Program-made: the position numbers and the translations under genes
Origin: Desulfurococcus mucosus DSM 2162
GTDB taxonomy: Archaea; Thermoproteota; Thermoprotei_A; Sulfolobales; Desulfurococcaceae
Assembly: GCF_000186365.1 (NCBI RefSeq)
Contig: NC_014961.1
Span: 930,001 to 994,000 of the forward strand
Length of the DNA: 64,000 nucleotides
Reading direction: 5' to 3'
Part shown: piece after piece, positions 1 to 7,410 of the stretch
How the letters are laid out: each line of letters starts with the position of its first letter
Numbering within the stretch: the first letter of the stretch is position 1
The notes under the pieces: generated by a model
Told to the model about the DNA's origin: nothing
The model's input: only the letters and a program-made list of their open reading frames with translations
Databases searched by the model: none

Positions 1-219
1 CCTCCTGGGCACCCTGTGTATGTTCACCCCGTTGATTTCAACCTTCCCCTTCAACGGCTTCAATATGCCTGCCATTGTTTTAAGCAGGGTAGACTTACCG
101 CTTCCGTTTGCTCCCACTAATACATGTAACCCTGGCTCGAGCGTGAACCCTATGTTCTCTACTAGTGGTTTACCACCGGGGTAACCTATTGAAAGGTCAA
201 CCACCTTAATGGTGTTCAC
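1..219 (-). CDS. ECF-type ABC transporter ATPase, partial (N-terminal 73 residues)
   Basis: The reading frame starts at GTG (219-217) and runs off the left edge. A Walker A motif (GANGSGKST) sits near residue 37, preceded by the short beta-strand and aromatic region usual in ABC ATPases. The start codon overlaps the TGA of the upstream membrane gene (GTGA), so the two are translationally coupled. That gene is an S-component-like integral membrane protein, so this is most likely the energising ATPase of an energy-coupling-factor importer. The signature and Walker B motifs lie outside the window, so the subfamily cannot be settled here. Confidence 0.85.
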   Translation of the reverse strand, partial: MNTIKVVDLSIGYPGGKPLVENIGFTLEPGLHVLVGANGSGKSTLLKTMAGILKPLKGKVEINGVNIHRVPRR

Positions 220-701
220 TTAAAAAACACCTTGAGGGATCTATAGACTAGCCCACCTATGACGCCTATGACTACTACCTCGCTCACGAATATGTAGACT
301 GTTGTAAGCCAGGGGAGCCCGTATATCGCTGTCAACTCGTACCCCACTATCACCGATATGGCGAGGGCTGCTAGGAGCGTGGAGGCCGCTACCTTGATGT
401 AAGTGTTGAGGCCGGTTCTCCCCACCAGGTAGACTAGTAGTGACGCCGCCAGGTTTGCCAGGGGTCCAAAGAGCCAGTCCCATGGAATGAATGGGCTGGT
501 TAGGTTGCCGAGGAAGCCGCCTATCGTTAAACCTACCACTGCCTCTAAGCCTATGCCGCGTACCAGTGGCAGTATCATCATTGCATCACTAACCCTAAAC
601 TGTAGCTCGCCGTAGGATAGGTATCCCAGCATCACGGTTACAGCTGTGTAAACCGCTGCTATTATAATCGACCTTATAGTGAACAGTGGGCTCAACCTCA
701 C
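216..701 (-). CDS. QueT-family ECF transporter substrate-binding membrane subunit
   Basis: This 161-residue, strongly hydrophobic protein has five to six predicted membrane spans and ends in a basic tail. The segment with GLEAVVGLTIGGFLGN followed by an aromatic FIPWDW loop is typical of QueT-family S components, which capture a vitamin-like solute (in QueT, a queuosine precursor) and pass it through with ECF ATPases. The coupled ATPase gene downstream fits this. A T/A-rich TATA-like element on the minus strand at 748-756 lies upstream. The family is recognised from overall pattern; the substrate is inference. Confidence 0.7.
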   Translation of the reverse strand: MRLSPLFTIRSIIIAAVYTAVTVMLGYLSYGELQFRVSDAMMILPLVRGIGLEAVVGLTIGGFLGNLTSPFIPWDWLFGPLANLAASLLVYLVGRTGLNTYIKVAASTLLAALAISVIVGYELTAIYGLPWLTTVYIFVSEVVVIGVIGGLVYRSLKVFFK

Positions 702-761
702 GGGGCTTCACCGAGTTCCATGCCTCATAGTCTATTAGAAGAGTCGGCTTTTTAACTTACA

Positions 762-800
762 ACCGAAAGCCCCGCCCTTTAGAGCGGGAAGGAGGCCGGA
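762..800 (+). mobile_element. Possible IS200/IS605-type end scar (hairpin)
   Basis: A short hairpin (CCCGC 771-775 pairing with GCGGG 784-788) is followed by AGGAGG. The same motif, CCCTTTAG-GCGGG-AGGAGG, recurs on the minus strand near 17870-17900. Right ends of archaeal TnpB-encoding IS200/IS605 elements often look like this. No transposase gene is attached here, so it would be a solitary remnant. The resemblance is from memory and the repeat is short. Confidence 0.3.
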
Positions 801-847
801 CCCCTATCGAGCCCTGCACCGGTGAACCATTCACGCCGACCCCTATC

Positions 848-1135
848 TCAGACCACGCTGCGACGTGACAGGGCTTCAACCCGAGTAAGCCTTAACGTGA
901 AGCCCAATGACTCCAGGTAGCGTTTACCGTAGGAGCCAGCTATGTAGGCCGCCAACCTCAAGGGGATGCGACCCCTTGCAAGGGCTATCACTAATCGCGT
1001 GTAGTTATAGATGAACATGGTCATGTATAGTGCGAAGAAATGCGTAATGATCAACATGCACCAGAACCCGGCTCTAACTGTTAAAGCCAGTGCCTCAATG
1101 ATTATTGCGATGTAGCGGATTATCAGCGTCTTCAA
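848..1135 (-). CDS. Small membrane protein of unknown function
   Basis: The product is about 95 residues if it starts at the TTG at 1135, which overlaps the TGA of the preceding gene (TTGA). An earlier in-frame start would overlap that gene by 22 nt. Residues about 4-50 form two hydrophobic spans, followed by a basic, Arg-rich tail (LARGRIPLRLAAY and onwards). I do not recognise a family. Coupling to a helix-turn-helix-like protein suggests a small two-gene unit, possibly a regulator and a membrane partner. Confidence 0.5.
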   Translation of the reverse strand: MKTLIIRYIAIIIEALALTVRAGFWCMLIITHFFALYMTMFIYNYTRLVIALARGRIPLRLAAYIAGSYGKRYLESLGFTLRLTRVEALSRRSVV

Positions 1136-1704
1136 TGCTCTCCCTCCACACACCTCCTCAACACTATCCTCGGCCTCTCATCGCTCCCCATATTCATTAA
1201 AACGCCTCTATCAATAAGTCTTCTAACCCTCTCCCCAACGATACGCCTAGAGGATCTACCCCTTAGGCCTCTAACCCTCCTATGTATCTCCGAGATGCTT
1301 GCCTCGCTACAGTCTGAGAGAGCTTCTATAATGGCCCTAGTGATTGGGTCCGGTTCACCCAGCCTTACTATTACCTCATACGCGTTCCTAGCTATCTCCA
1401 GGGATCTAAGCAATGGCAGCGAGAACGCTGACGCTATCTCCAGCGCCATCTTGACCTCGGGGTGGTCTACACCACGCTTCTCCAGTGTTTCCTCAAGCCT
1501 CCTTATTCTCTCGGATAGCTCCCTTATCAACGCTATTAGCAGGTCTAGCTTCTCATCCAGGTTGGATAAGCCGTGGTTGTCCGCGCCATTGCTCTGGCTG
1601 CCCTGAATACTTCGGCTACTTGTAGTTGTCTTGGGCGTTGGCCTCCCCTCCGATACCTCATCTATTCTCAGTACTTCACCGGGGGCTGCGTCGACGGGCA
1701 CCAC
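1132..1704 (-). CDS. Hypothetical protein with coiled coil and winged-helix-like C-terminus
   Basis: The 190-residue protein starts at GTG. Residues 1-45 are Pro/Ser/Gly-rich and probably disordered. Residues about 47-75 are a heptad-rich coiled coil (LDEKLDLLIALIRELSERI). The C-terminal 60 residues (ITRAIIEALSDCSEASISEI, then basic RGLRGRSSRRIVGERVRRLI and a turn) resemble a winged helix. This suggests a DNA-binding or scaffold protein, but no family is recognised. It sits directly upstream of the small membrane protein gene with a 4-nt overlap. Confidence 0.6.
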   Translation of the reverse strand: MVPVDAAPGEVLRIDEVSEGRPTPKTTTSSRSIQGSQSNGADNHGLSNLDEKLDLLIALIRELSERIRRLEETLEKRGVDHPEVKMALEIASAFSLPLLRSLEIARNAYEVIVRLGEPDPITRAIIEALSDCSEASISEIHRRVRGLRGRSSRRIVGERVRRLIDRGVLMNMGSDERPRIVLRRCVEGEH

Positions 1705-1891
1705 GGGGCCCGCCCCACAGGGAACCAGGTATATCCCCCGCCCCTGGTGGCCACTCCGCCGTCATCGAGGCAAGGGAACACGTATCCGGCAGAGCCCCCC
1801 ATTCACCGCCACGCCTCCAGTGCTTCCAGCGGCTAAACCAGCTTAAAAAAACCTTCACTTAGTGAACAGTCTTAAACCCTTTCTTCAAGTG

Positions 1892-2413
1892 TCATTGAGT
1901 ATTCTCCTGCTTATCCTGTTCTCCGCTGGTTTCCCTTGTCTGCGTCCACTCAGCAGTAGACTGCGTCACCAGCTGCATGAGGCGTCCGAGTATGTCTCCC
2001 CATGCTGGCAGGGCTGCAAGCCTCTTGTCGTAGTACTGCTTCACCATCTCCCTGATCATCTCGTCGGGAAGACCCTGTGATTTAAGGGCCTGGTAGAGCT
2101 GTGCAACGTCTTCGCCGATTTTCTTCCCATCGTATGAGTGCTGGATGAAGTCGAGTACGTCTTTGAGTCCTGTTCTAAGTGCGTTGAAGATGTCGTCTAT
2201 GAACGGTGTTACAGCGGCGAGTATCTCGCGGACTTCTGCAGCATCTCCTTCCTCCCGTGCTTCTGCAAGCTTCTCACGTATCTTATCCTTTATTCTCTTC
2301 TTCAATTCCTCGTCCCGTAACCCAAGCTCCTCCACTACTTCATCAATCCACTCGTCTCCCTGATCTCCCCTATTCATCTCCATCACCTCGAGTACACTAT
2401 ACTGACTGCTCAC
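1892..2413 (-). CDS. Hypothetical acidic helical protein
   Basis: The product has 173 residues from GTG 2413. A good ribosome-binding sequence (GAGGTG) precedes an in-frame ATG at 2377, giving 161 residues, which may be the true start. The protein is charged and almost all helical (EELKKRIKDKIREKLAEARE near residue 35). It has no membrane span, cysteine or known catalytic motif, and it ends in a Gln/Thr/Glu-rich tail (EWTQTRETSGEQDKQENTQ). No family is recognised. It lies alone between a hexuloisomerase gene and the coiled-coil gene, all on the minus strand. Confidence 0.6.
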   Translation of the reverse strand: MSSQYSVLEVMEMNRGDQGDEWIDEVVEELGLRDEELKKRIKDKIREKLAEAREEGDAAEVREILAAVTPFIDDIFNALRTGLKDVLDFIQHSYDGKKIGEDVAQLYQALKSQGLPDEMIREMVKQYYDKRLAALPAWGDILGRLMQLVTQSTAEWTQTRETSGEQDKQENTQ

Positions 2414-2461
2414 CCTATTATCTCAGGTTATCATTTTGTGACCAGTGTATTGCTCACCCGG

Positions 2462-3067
2462 TCACTCGATGTTCGCATGCCTATTCCTGAGGTCTTCTTC
2501 GGAGACCCCGAGCCTCTCCATGAGCTCGACGACAACGCCATCTAGGAAGAGGAGTAATGTATCCTCGAATAATGTACCGAGAGGGGCGAGGGGTTCATGG
2601 AGCCCCAGTATCTGCCTGCTTATATAGTCCTCTTCACTCGACATCTTCGTCCTACCCGGTATCTTGACAACTATGTCTGCAATCCTGCCAAGGGGGCTGT
2701 CGGGATAGGTTGTTATGGCTATCACCTTGACGCCCACACTCCTAGCTGCTTCCGCAGCCGCCACAACGAGCCTAGTCCTACCTGAACCAGATATCGATAC
2801 AAGCACGTCTCCCTGCGATGCCCGTGGAAGAATTGTTTCTCCTACAACATACACGTTGAACCCTAGGTGCAGTAGTCTCATAGCGAAGGCTTTCCCAACG
2901 AGCCCGCTCCTGCCAGCACCTATAATGAAAACCTTCCTCCCGTTCTTCAACGCATCTATGAGGGTGGAGATCATCTTTTCCTTTTCTTCGTCACTTATTA
3001 GATCCACTGCCTTCAACACGAAGTCCACTATGCTGAGTACAGCGTCCCTCGTCGTCCCTGAAACCAT
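2462..3067 (-). CDS. hxlB: 6-phospho-3-hexuloisomerase (SIS domain)
   Basis: This 201-residue single SIS domain protein interconverts D-arabino-3-hexulose 6-phosphate and fructose 6-phosphate. In archaea lacking the oxidative pentose phosphate pathway, the reverse ribulose monophosphate route makes ribose phosphates this way. The sugar-phosphate loop [19 protein letters not shown] is near residue 50, and the second SIS motif (SISGSGRT) near residue 92. The C-terminal HANIE is also typical of the family. The partner hexulose-phosphate synthase is not in this window. The product is cytoplasmic. Confidence 0.88.
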   Translation of the reverse strand: MVSGTTRDAVLSIVDFVLKAVDLISDEEKEKMISTLIDALKNGRKVFIIGAGRSGLVGKAFAMRLLHLGFNVYVVGETILPRASQGDVLVSISGSGRTRLVVAAAEAARSVGVKVIAITTYPDSPLGRIADIVVKIPGRTKMSSEEDYISRQILGLHEPLAPLGTLFEDTLLLFLDGVVVELMERLGVSEEDLRNRHANIE

Positions 3068-3180
3068 AGGGTTCCCTCATCCTACTATCAGCATTCAGGT
3101 ATTTAAAAGAGAACCATGCAGTAGGCTGCGTGCTCCAGGAGGCATCATGGATATTAACCTGTGTACTGATATATGAAGCC

Positions 3181-3258
3181 TGCCCCGCCCCCTCACACCT
3201 CCATGAGACCCCCGAAGGGGAGTGAAGATGATGGAGGACGGTCGGGCGGGGTACACGC
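3181..3258 (+). ncRNA. Probable H/ACA pseudouridylation guide RNA
   Basis: The sequence folds as one archaeal H/ACA unit. The lower stem is CCCCGCCC (3183-3190) with GGGCGGGG (3244-3251). The pocket strands are 3191-3197 and 3238-3243. The upper stem is CCTCCAT (3198-3204) with ATGGAGG (3231-3237). A purine-rich asymmetric internal loop (GAGA opposite AGTGAAGATG) could form a K-turn, capped by CCCC-GAA-GGGG. ACA is at 3253-3255, exactly 15 nt after the upper stem, matching the known 14-16 nt rule. Pocket strands CUCAC and CGGUC would select GACCG-UN-GUGAG, which resembles a conserved large-subunit rRNA segment. Confidence 0.7.
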
Positions 3259-3280
3259 ATGGAGCCTCGAGGAGCCCTAG

Positions 3281-4210
3281 ATGAGTAGGGGAGGAATGCA
3301 TGTTCTAAGAGTTTTCGACCCCTGGCGTTCCCCTCTGTGTACCTGCCCGTTCAAGTATAGCCTGCACCCTTACACGGGGTGTAGTCATTTCTGCCTCTAC
3401 TGCTATGCTACCTCATATATTGGGAGAAGGCCGAGCACCCCGAAACCAGACTTCACGCGGAGGCTTGAAAGAGACCTGGATAAGGCTAGGAGGGGAAGCG
3501 TGGTCGAGTTAAGCAGCAGTAGTGATCCATATCCACCCCTCGAGTCATGGATGGGTCTCACCCGTAGGAGCCTGGAGATCCTCGGTAAACACGGCTTCAA
3601 GATTCTCGTAACCACTAAATCCAATATTGTTGAGAGAGATGTAGATTTACTGGCAAGGTATCCTTCCTCAGTAATGATCACTATCACGACACTCGACCAA
3701 GAGCTCTCAAGGAAGCTGGAGCCGGGGGCTCCACCACCCGATAAGAGGCTCGACGCTGTTAGGAGGCTCAGCGATAAAGGCATCCCTGTGGGCGTCAGAT
3801 TAGACCCTATAATACCCTTCCTAAACGATGATCCAGCCGGGATACGGGCTCTCATAAGGGAGATCAAGGAGGCCGGTGCCCTCCAGGTAACGGTCTCCAC
3901 GTATAAGGCTAAATGGGATAGTCTAAGGAGGCTTATGAGTGCTTTCCCAGAGATATCGGTGAAACTACGGGAGCTATACGTTGGGAAAGGAGAGTTCATC
4001 CATGGATACATGTATCTCCCACGAAGCTATAGGGAGGCTCTCTTGAAGCCCGCTGTTGAGGAGGCTTTAAGAAGCAACCTGTATGTAGCCACATGCAGGG
4101 AAGGCTTATCCGCTGACTTCATGAAGGCACCCTCATGCGACGGCTCCGGGCTTATAAGAATGCATCCCTCCATAGTCGACGTGGAGAGGAGAGGTGAAAC
4201 CAGTGGGTGA
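3281..4210 (+). CDS. Radical SAM protein, SplB-like family
   Basis: The 309-residue protein carries the radical SAM cluster motif CSHFCLYCYA (CxxxCxxC) near residue 34, after an N-terminal CTCPF. The segment around DPYPPLESWMGLTR and the later VRLDPIIPFLND are typical of the COG1533 group related to spore photoproduct lyase. Archaeal members have no established substrate, so DNA photoproduct repair should not be assumed. The start at 3281 has GAGGAG about 9 nt upstream. The end overlaps the next gene by 17 nt, so the two are probably co-transcribed. Confidence 0.8.
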   Translation: MSRGGMHVLRVFDPWRSPLCTCPFKYSLHPYTGCSHFCLYCYATSYIGRRPSTPKPDFTRRLERDLDKARRGSVVELSSSSDPYPPLESWMGLTRRSLEILGKHGFKILVTTKSNIVERDVDLLARYPSSVMITITTLDQELSRKLEPGAPPPDKRLDAVRRLSDKGIPVGVRLDPIIPFLNDDPAGIRALIREIKEAGALQVTVSTYKAKWDSLRRLMSAFPEISVKLRELYVGKGEFIHGYMYLPRSYREALLKPAVEEALRSNLYVATCREGLSADFMKAPSCDGSGLIRMHPSIVDVERRGETSG

Positions 4211-4736
4211 AGCCCTCAGGGAGCCTGTGAAATTCAACGAGTACACGGGGAAATGCCCTGTCTGCGGCGGCGAGATGCTGTATGCCGAGTACGTTTACAG
4301 GATACCCTACTACGGTGTAATACTCATGACTGTGGGTGAATGCAGATCCTGCGGCTACAAGCACAGGGATGTAGGGCTTCTAGAGCGTAGGGAGCCGAGG
4401 AGGATAATATATAGGGTTGAGAAACCAGGGGATGAAAGAGCACTACTAGTGAGATCGGCGGGCAGCCGCCTACTGATACCCGAGCTAGGGCTCTCCATTG
4501 AGCCAGGACCCTTCTCCCAGGGCTTCATAACCACTGTGGAAGGAGTTATCGAAGACTTCGCCGAGAAAACCAGGTTCCTCTGCGAGGAGGGTGAGGCAAA
4601 GGAATCTGAATGCAGTTTAATCCTTGGGAAACTAGAGAGGGCTATGAAGGGGTTGATAAGCTATACGGTCATTATAGAGGATGAAACCGGGCTCAGCGAC
4701 GTGATCAGTGAGAAAACAATATATGAGAGACTTTAA
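4194..4736 (+). CDS. ZPR1-type zinc-finger protein
   Basis: The product has 180 residues from GTG 4194, within the end of the radical SAM gene. A four-cysteine zinc ribbon (CPVCGGEML near residue 20 and CRSCGYKH near residue 52) is followed by the ZPR1 beta-rich domain, including LGLSIEPGPFSQGFITTVEG. Eukaryotic ZPR1 binds elongation factor 1A; archaeal single-domain homologues are conserved but poorly characterised, perhaps acting in translation factor folding. It is the last gene before a convergent aminopeptidase gene. Confidence 0.85.
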   Translation: MKPVGEALREPVKFNEYTGKCPVCGGEMLYAEYVYRIPYYGVILMTVGECRSCGYKHRDVGLLERREPRRIIYRVEKPGDERALLVRSAGSRLLIPELGLSIEPGPFSQGFITTVEGVIEDFAEKTRFLCEEGEAKESECSLILGKLERAMKGLISYTVIIEDETGLSDVISEKTIYERL

Positions 4737-4779
4737 CACGCATTGCAACCAGATCCCTGCCTTTCAGGGTTGAGTAGGA

Positions 4780-5889
4780 CTAGAGCTCTATCACGAAGCG
4801 CCCGTTCTCATACACGAGGTCGCCGTCAACATATATCTTTGAGCCCCGCATATCCTTGATCATGTCCCAGTGTATGGCTGATACATTTCTCCCACCCGTC
4901 TCAGGGTAGGCTGAGCCAAGGGCCAGGTGTATTGTACCCCCTATTTTCTCGTCGAAGAGTATCTCCTTCGTAAACCTCGTTATGTTGTAGTTCAACCCGA
5001 ACGCTATTTCCCCAACCCTCCTCGCACCCTCATCTGTTTCAAGCATCTTCCTCAGGAACTGCTCTCCTCTTCTAGCACTAGCCTCAACGACCTCGCCTCT
5101 CCTGAAGACCAATCTAACTCCTTCAACCTCTACACCACGCCATACAGCTGGGTAATCGAACTCCACGTAGCCTTCCACGCTGTCTTCAAGTGGTGCCGAG
5201 AAGACCTCGCCTCCCGGCATATTGTAGTGTCCGTCATCGTTCACCCATGTCCTCCCATCCACACGTAGATAGAGGTCTATCCCGGGTCCCGTGTACTTTA
5301 TTTCCTTAGCCTTGTTGAGGAAGCCTACTATCTTGCTTTGCCTCTCACCTATCCTACTCCACTCTGAAACGGGATCCGGTGTGTCAGCGTAGGTTGCATG
5401 GTAGACGAAGTCCTCGTATTCACTTATACTCATACCGGCCTCCTGTGCGAGCGCTCTGGTAGGGTAGGGTGCTATCACCCATTTAAGCTCTCCTCTAGCA
5501 CTCCTCTCTAGGAATATCTTGCTGAGCTCCCTCCTAGCCTGGCTCCGTATCTTGAGCTTCTCTGGATCCACGCCTACCAGTGGCTTAGTGTGCGAGGGTG
5601 CCAGTATGCTTATCTGGGCGTGTATCCTTGAAACAACCTCCTTCTCTAGGATGCTTACATGGCTGAGGACATCGGGGGAGGCATACTTGTAGAACGCCTC
5701 TGTGATTGATTCATCACCTATGTTTACGAAGACCGGGTAAGCACCGGCCTCCACAACATGTCTCACTATCTCCCTGACCAACGGTATGGATTCCGTGGTG
5801 GCATTAATCACTACCTCCTCGCCTTTACCGAGGTGGACGCAGTAGTTTACTATGAGGCGGGCTAGGTTTGAAATCCTTGGGTCAACCAT
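4780..5889 (-). CDS. M29-family aminopeptidase (thermophilic metallopeptidase)
   Basis: Removes N-terminal residues from peptides using a cobalt or zinc pair in the cytoplasm. The 369-residue product starts at ATG 5889; a GTG-type alternative lies 15 nt upstream. The TATA box at 5911-5918 is centred 25-26 bp upstream of this ATG, which supports a leaderless start here. Family landmarks are the N-terminal NYCVHLGKGEEVVINA, metal-ligand regions YNMPGGEVFSAPLEDS near residue 225, IHLALGSAYPETGG and SAIHWD near the end. The gene is divergent from ferritin. Confidence 0.9.
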   Translation of the reverse strand: MVDPRISNLARLIVNYCVHLGKGEEVVINATTESIPLVREIVRHVVEAGAYPVFVNIGDESITEAFYKYASPDVLSHVSILEKEVVSRIHAQISILAPSHTKPLVGVDPEKLKIRSQARRELSKIFLERSARGELKWVIAPYPTRALAQEAGMSISEYEDFVYHATYADTPDPVSEWSRIGERQSKIVGFLNKAKEIKYTGPGIDLYLRVDGRTWVNDDGHYNMPGGEVFSAPLEDSVEGYVEFDYPAVWRGVEVEGVRLVFRRGEVVEASARRGEQFLRKMLETDEGARRVGEIAFGLNYNITRFTKEILFDEKIGGTIHLALGSAYPETGGRNVSAIHWDMIKDMRGSKIYVDGDLVYENGRFVIEL

Positions 5890-5910
5890 GGTGGACTCCA
5901 CCATTGATAA

Positions 5911-5918
5911 CTATATAG
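5911..5918. promoter_or_regulatory. Shared palindromic TATA box for divergent genes
   Basis: CTATATAG is self-complementary. Its centre is 25.5 bp from the ATG of the minus-strand aminopeptidase (5889) and 26.5 bp from the ATG of the plus-strand ferritin (5941). Archaeal TATA boxes centre about 26 bp from the transcription start, so one box could serve both directions and give leaderless mRNAs. Confidence 0.65.
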
Positions 5919-5940
5919 TGCTGACAATATAACTGTATAC

Positions 5941-6438
5941 ATGGGGATTCGGATGGGGCATGAATTACTCGAAGCATTAAACAAGCAGTTGAACCAGGAG
6001 CTCAGGAACGCGTATCTCTACCTCTCTATGGCGGCATACCTGGATCACAAGGGCTTAGCAGGCTTCGCAAACTTCTTCAGGGTTCAGGCGAGGGAGGAAG
6101 TAGAACACGCGTTAAGGATATATAGATTCATAAATGACCGGGGCTGGAGAGTAGTTCTCAGCGATATTCCATCACCTAAAGCAGACTGGGAAAGCATACT
6201 GGAGCTAGTGAAGGACTTCTATGGTGCGGAGAAGGAGAACACTGAGAGAATATGGAGCCTCATGGATCTAGCCAGGAGGGTGGGTGACAAGGCATGCGAG
6301 GTCTTCCTCCAATGGTTCATTAACGAGCAGGTGGAGGAGGAGAAAAACGCCATGGAGCTCTTGAGCAGGGTTGAAATGGCTGGAGGAAACCCAGCCGCCC
6401 TCCTAATGCTTGACAGGGTTCTCGCTGAGAGAAAATGA
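5941..6438 (+). CDS. Ferritin
   Basis: This 165-residue non-haem ferritin oxidises Fe(II) and stores it inside a 24-subunit shell. The four-helix bundle includes ferroxidase ligands in QLNQELRNAYLYLSMAAY (Glu near residue 20), the EEVEHA motif near residue 53 and EQVEEEKNAMELL near residue 130. The length is typical. The gene has its own promoter, shared with the divergent aminopeptidase, and ATG 5941 fits a leaderless transcript. It probably limits iron toxicity in an organism rich in iron-sulfur enzymes. Confidence 0.93.
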   Translation: MGIRMGHELLEALNKQLNQELRNAYLYLSMAAYLDHKGLAGFANFFRVQAREEVEHALRIYRFINDRGWRVVLSDIPSPKADWESILELVKDFYGAEKENTERIWSLMDLARRVGDKACEVFLQWFINEQVEEEKNAMELLSRVEMAGGNPAALLMLDRVLAERK

Positions 6439-6465
6439 GATAAATAGACCCGGAAGGGATTCCAC

Positions 6466-7410
6466 TTGAACATAGATGTTTTTCCAAGTGTTTTCTCCCT
6501 CTCACTCATACTGGAAGCATCCGCGTGGCCTAAGCCCGGCAATGTACACAGGCTAAGGGAGCGCCGGGATCTAAGGTATGAGGCATTCCTCGCAACAGGC
6601 GTATTAGCCTACAGGTACTTCAAGAAAGGCGTCCTGAGAGGGGTCAGAGGATGGCGTAGAATAATAATAGGGGATTTAATCTACATGACTGTCTCCAAGG
6701 CCATTGATGACATCCCTTCAACCAACACGTGCCTGGGTTCAAGCACGTTGCTGATGCCCCTCAGTGTTGGAACAGGGAGATGCATTGCGAAAGAAGACCT
6801 CGGACTAAACTGTATAACTGGAGAGGCTTCGAGGCTGCTGAGGGAGACCAGCGTTGAGGATGCAGTATACTACTATAGAGCCGTCAGGAAGGCTTCGCCA
6901 AGCTACCTGAAGCCCAGCGACAACACCGGGAGCCATGTAAACATATGGGATCCGGATTACGCTGAGAAGCTCGCGGCCAGAGGCATCAGGCTGATAGATG
7001 TCTTAGAGTACAGCTCTAGAATAGATATCGTAGCCGATGAAGTAGTGAACGGGTACAAGCGTTCCCTCGCATTAGAGGGGTTCCTCAGGAAGCGGGTTAG
7101 CAGCCACGGTGAGTGGAATAGGGGTGTTGTAGAGGCCTACCTGCATCTCCTGGCAGAGGCCATGGATACCGTGGTAGTGTTGAAGCATGGCGTAGAAGTA
7201 GCCGAGTACGTTAGAAGGAGGGCTACTGAGATCCTCCCAGAGGTCCTTGCAGCAGGCAGCGGGGACTGGGTTAAACCTGTTATGAGGCTCGACGACGAGT
7301 TCTATGAGCACGGGATAAACCCGGGTGCCATAGCCGATGTGACAGCAGCCGGCATAGCTCTATTCCTGTTGAGGAACACCATTGATGGAAAGAGGCTCCT
7401 TGAACCCTAG
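6466..7410 (+). CDS. CitG-like triphosphoribosyl-dephospho-CoA synthase family protein
   Basis: The 314-residue product starts at TTG 6466 (alternative ATG 6475). The N-terminal SLILEASAWPKPGNVHRLRE and the DxxPSTNTCLGSSTLLMPLS stretch match the CitG/MdcB fold, which in bacteria makes the prosthetic-group precursor of citrate or malonate lyases from ATP and dephospho-CoA. Those lyases are not visible here and archaeal members probably do something related but different. The TAG stop shares CTAG with the stop of the convergent molybdoenzyme gene. Confidence 0.8.
   Translation: MNIDVFPSVFSLSLILEASAWPKPGNVHRLRERRDLRYEAFLATGVLAYRYFKKGVLRGVRGWRRIIIGDLIYMTVSKAIDDIPSTNTCLGSSTLLMPLSVGTGRCIAKEDLGLNCITGEASRLLRETSVEDAVYYYRAVRKASPSYLKPSDNTGSHVNIWDPDYAEKLAARGIRLIDVLEYSSRIDIVADEVVNGYKRSLALEGFLRKRVSSHGEWNRGVVEAYLHLLAEAMDTVVVLKHGVEVAEYVRRRATEILPEVLAAGSGDWVKPVMRLDDEFYEHGINPGAIADVTAAGIALFLLRNTIDGKRLLEP

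Noticed and set aside
1676-1858. A 60-residue minus-strand frame (MKVFLSWFSRWKHW...) upstream of the coiled-coil gene
   Set aside because: Different frame from the gene, Gly/Pro/Arg-rich, and no ribosome-binding site; a frameshifted extension was considered, but the correct frame has a stop at about 1764.
3403-4011. A 202-residue minus-strand frame inside the radical SAM gene
   Set aside because: Fully antisense to a protein with clear catalytic motifs; no independent start signals.
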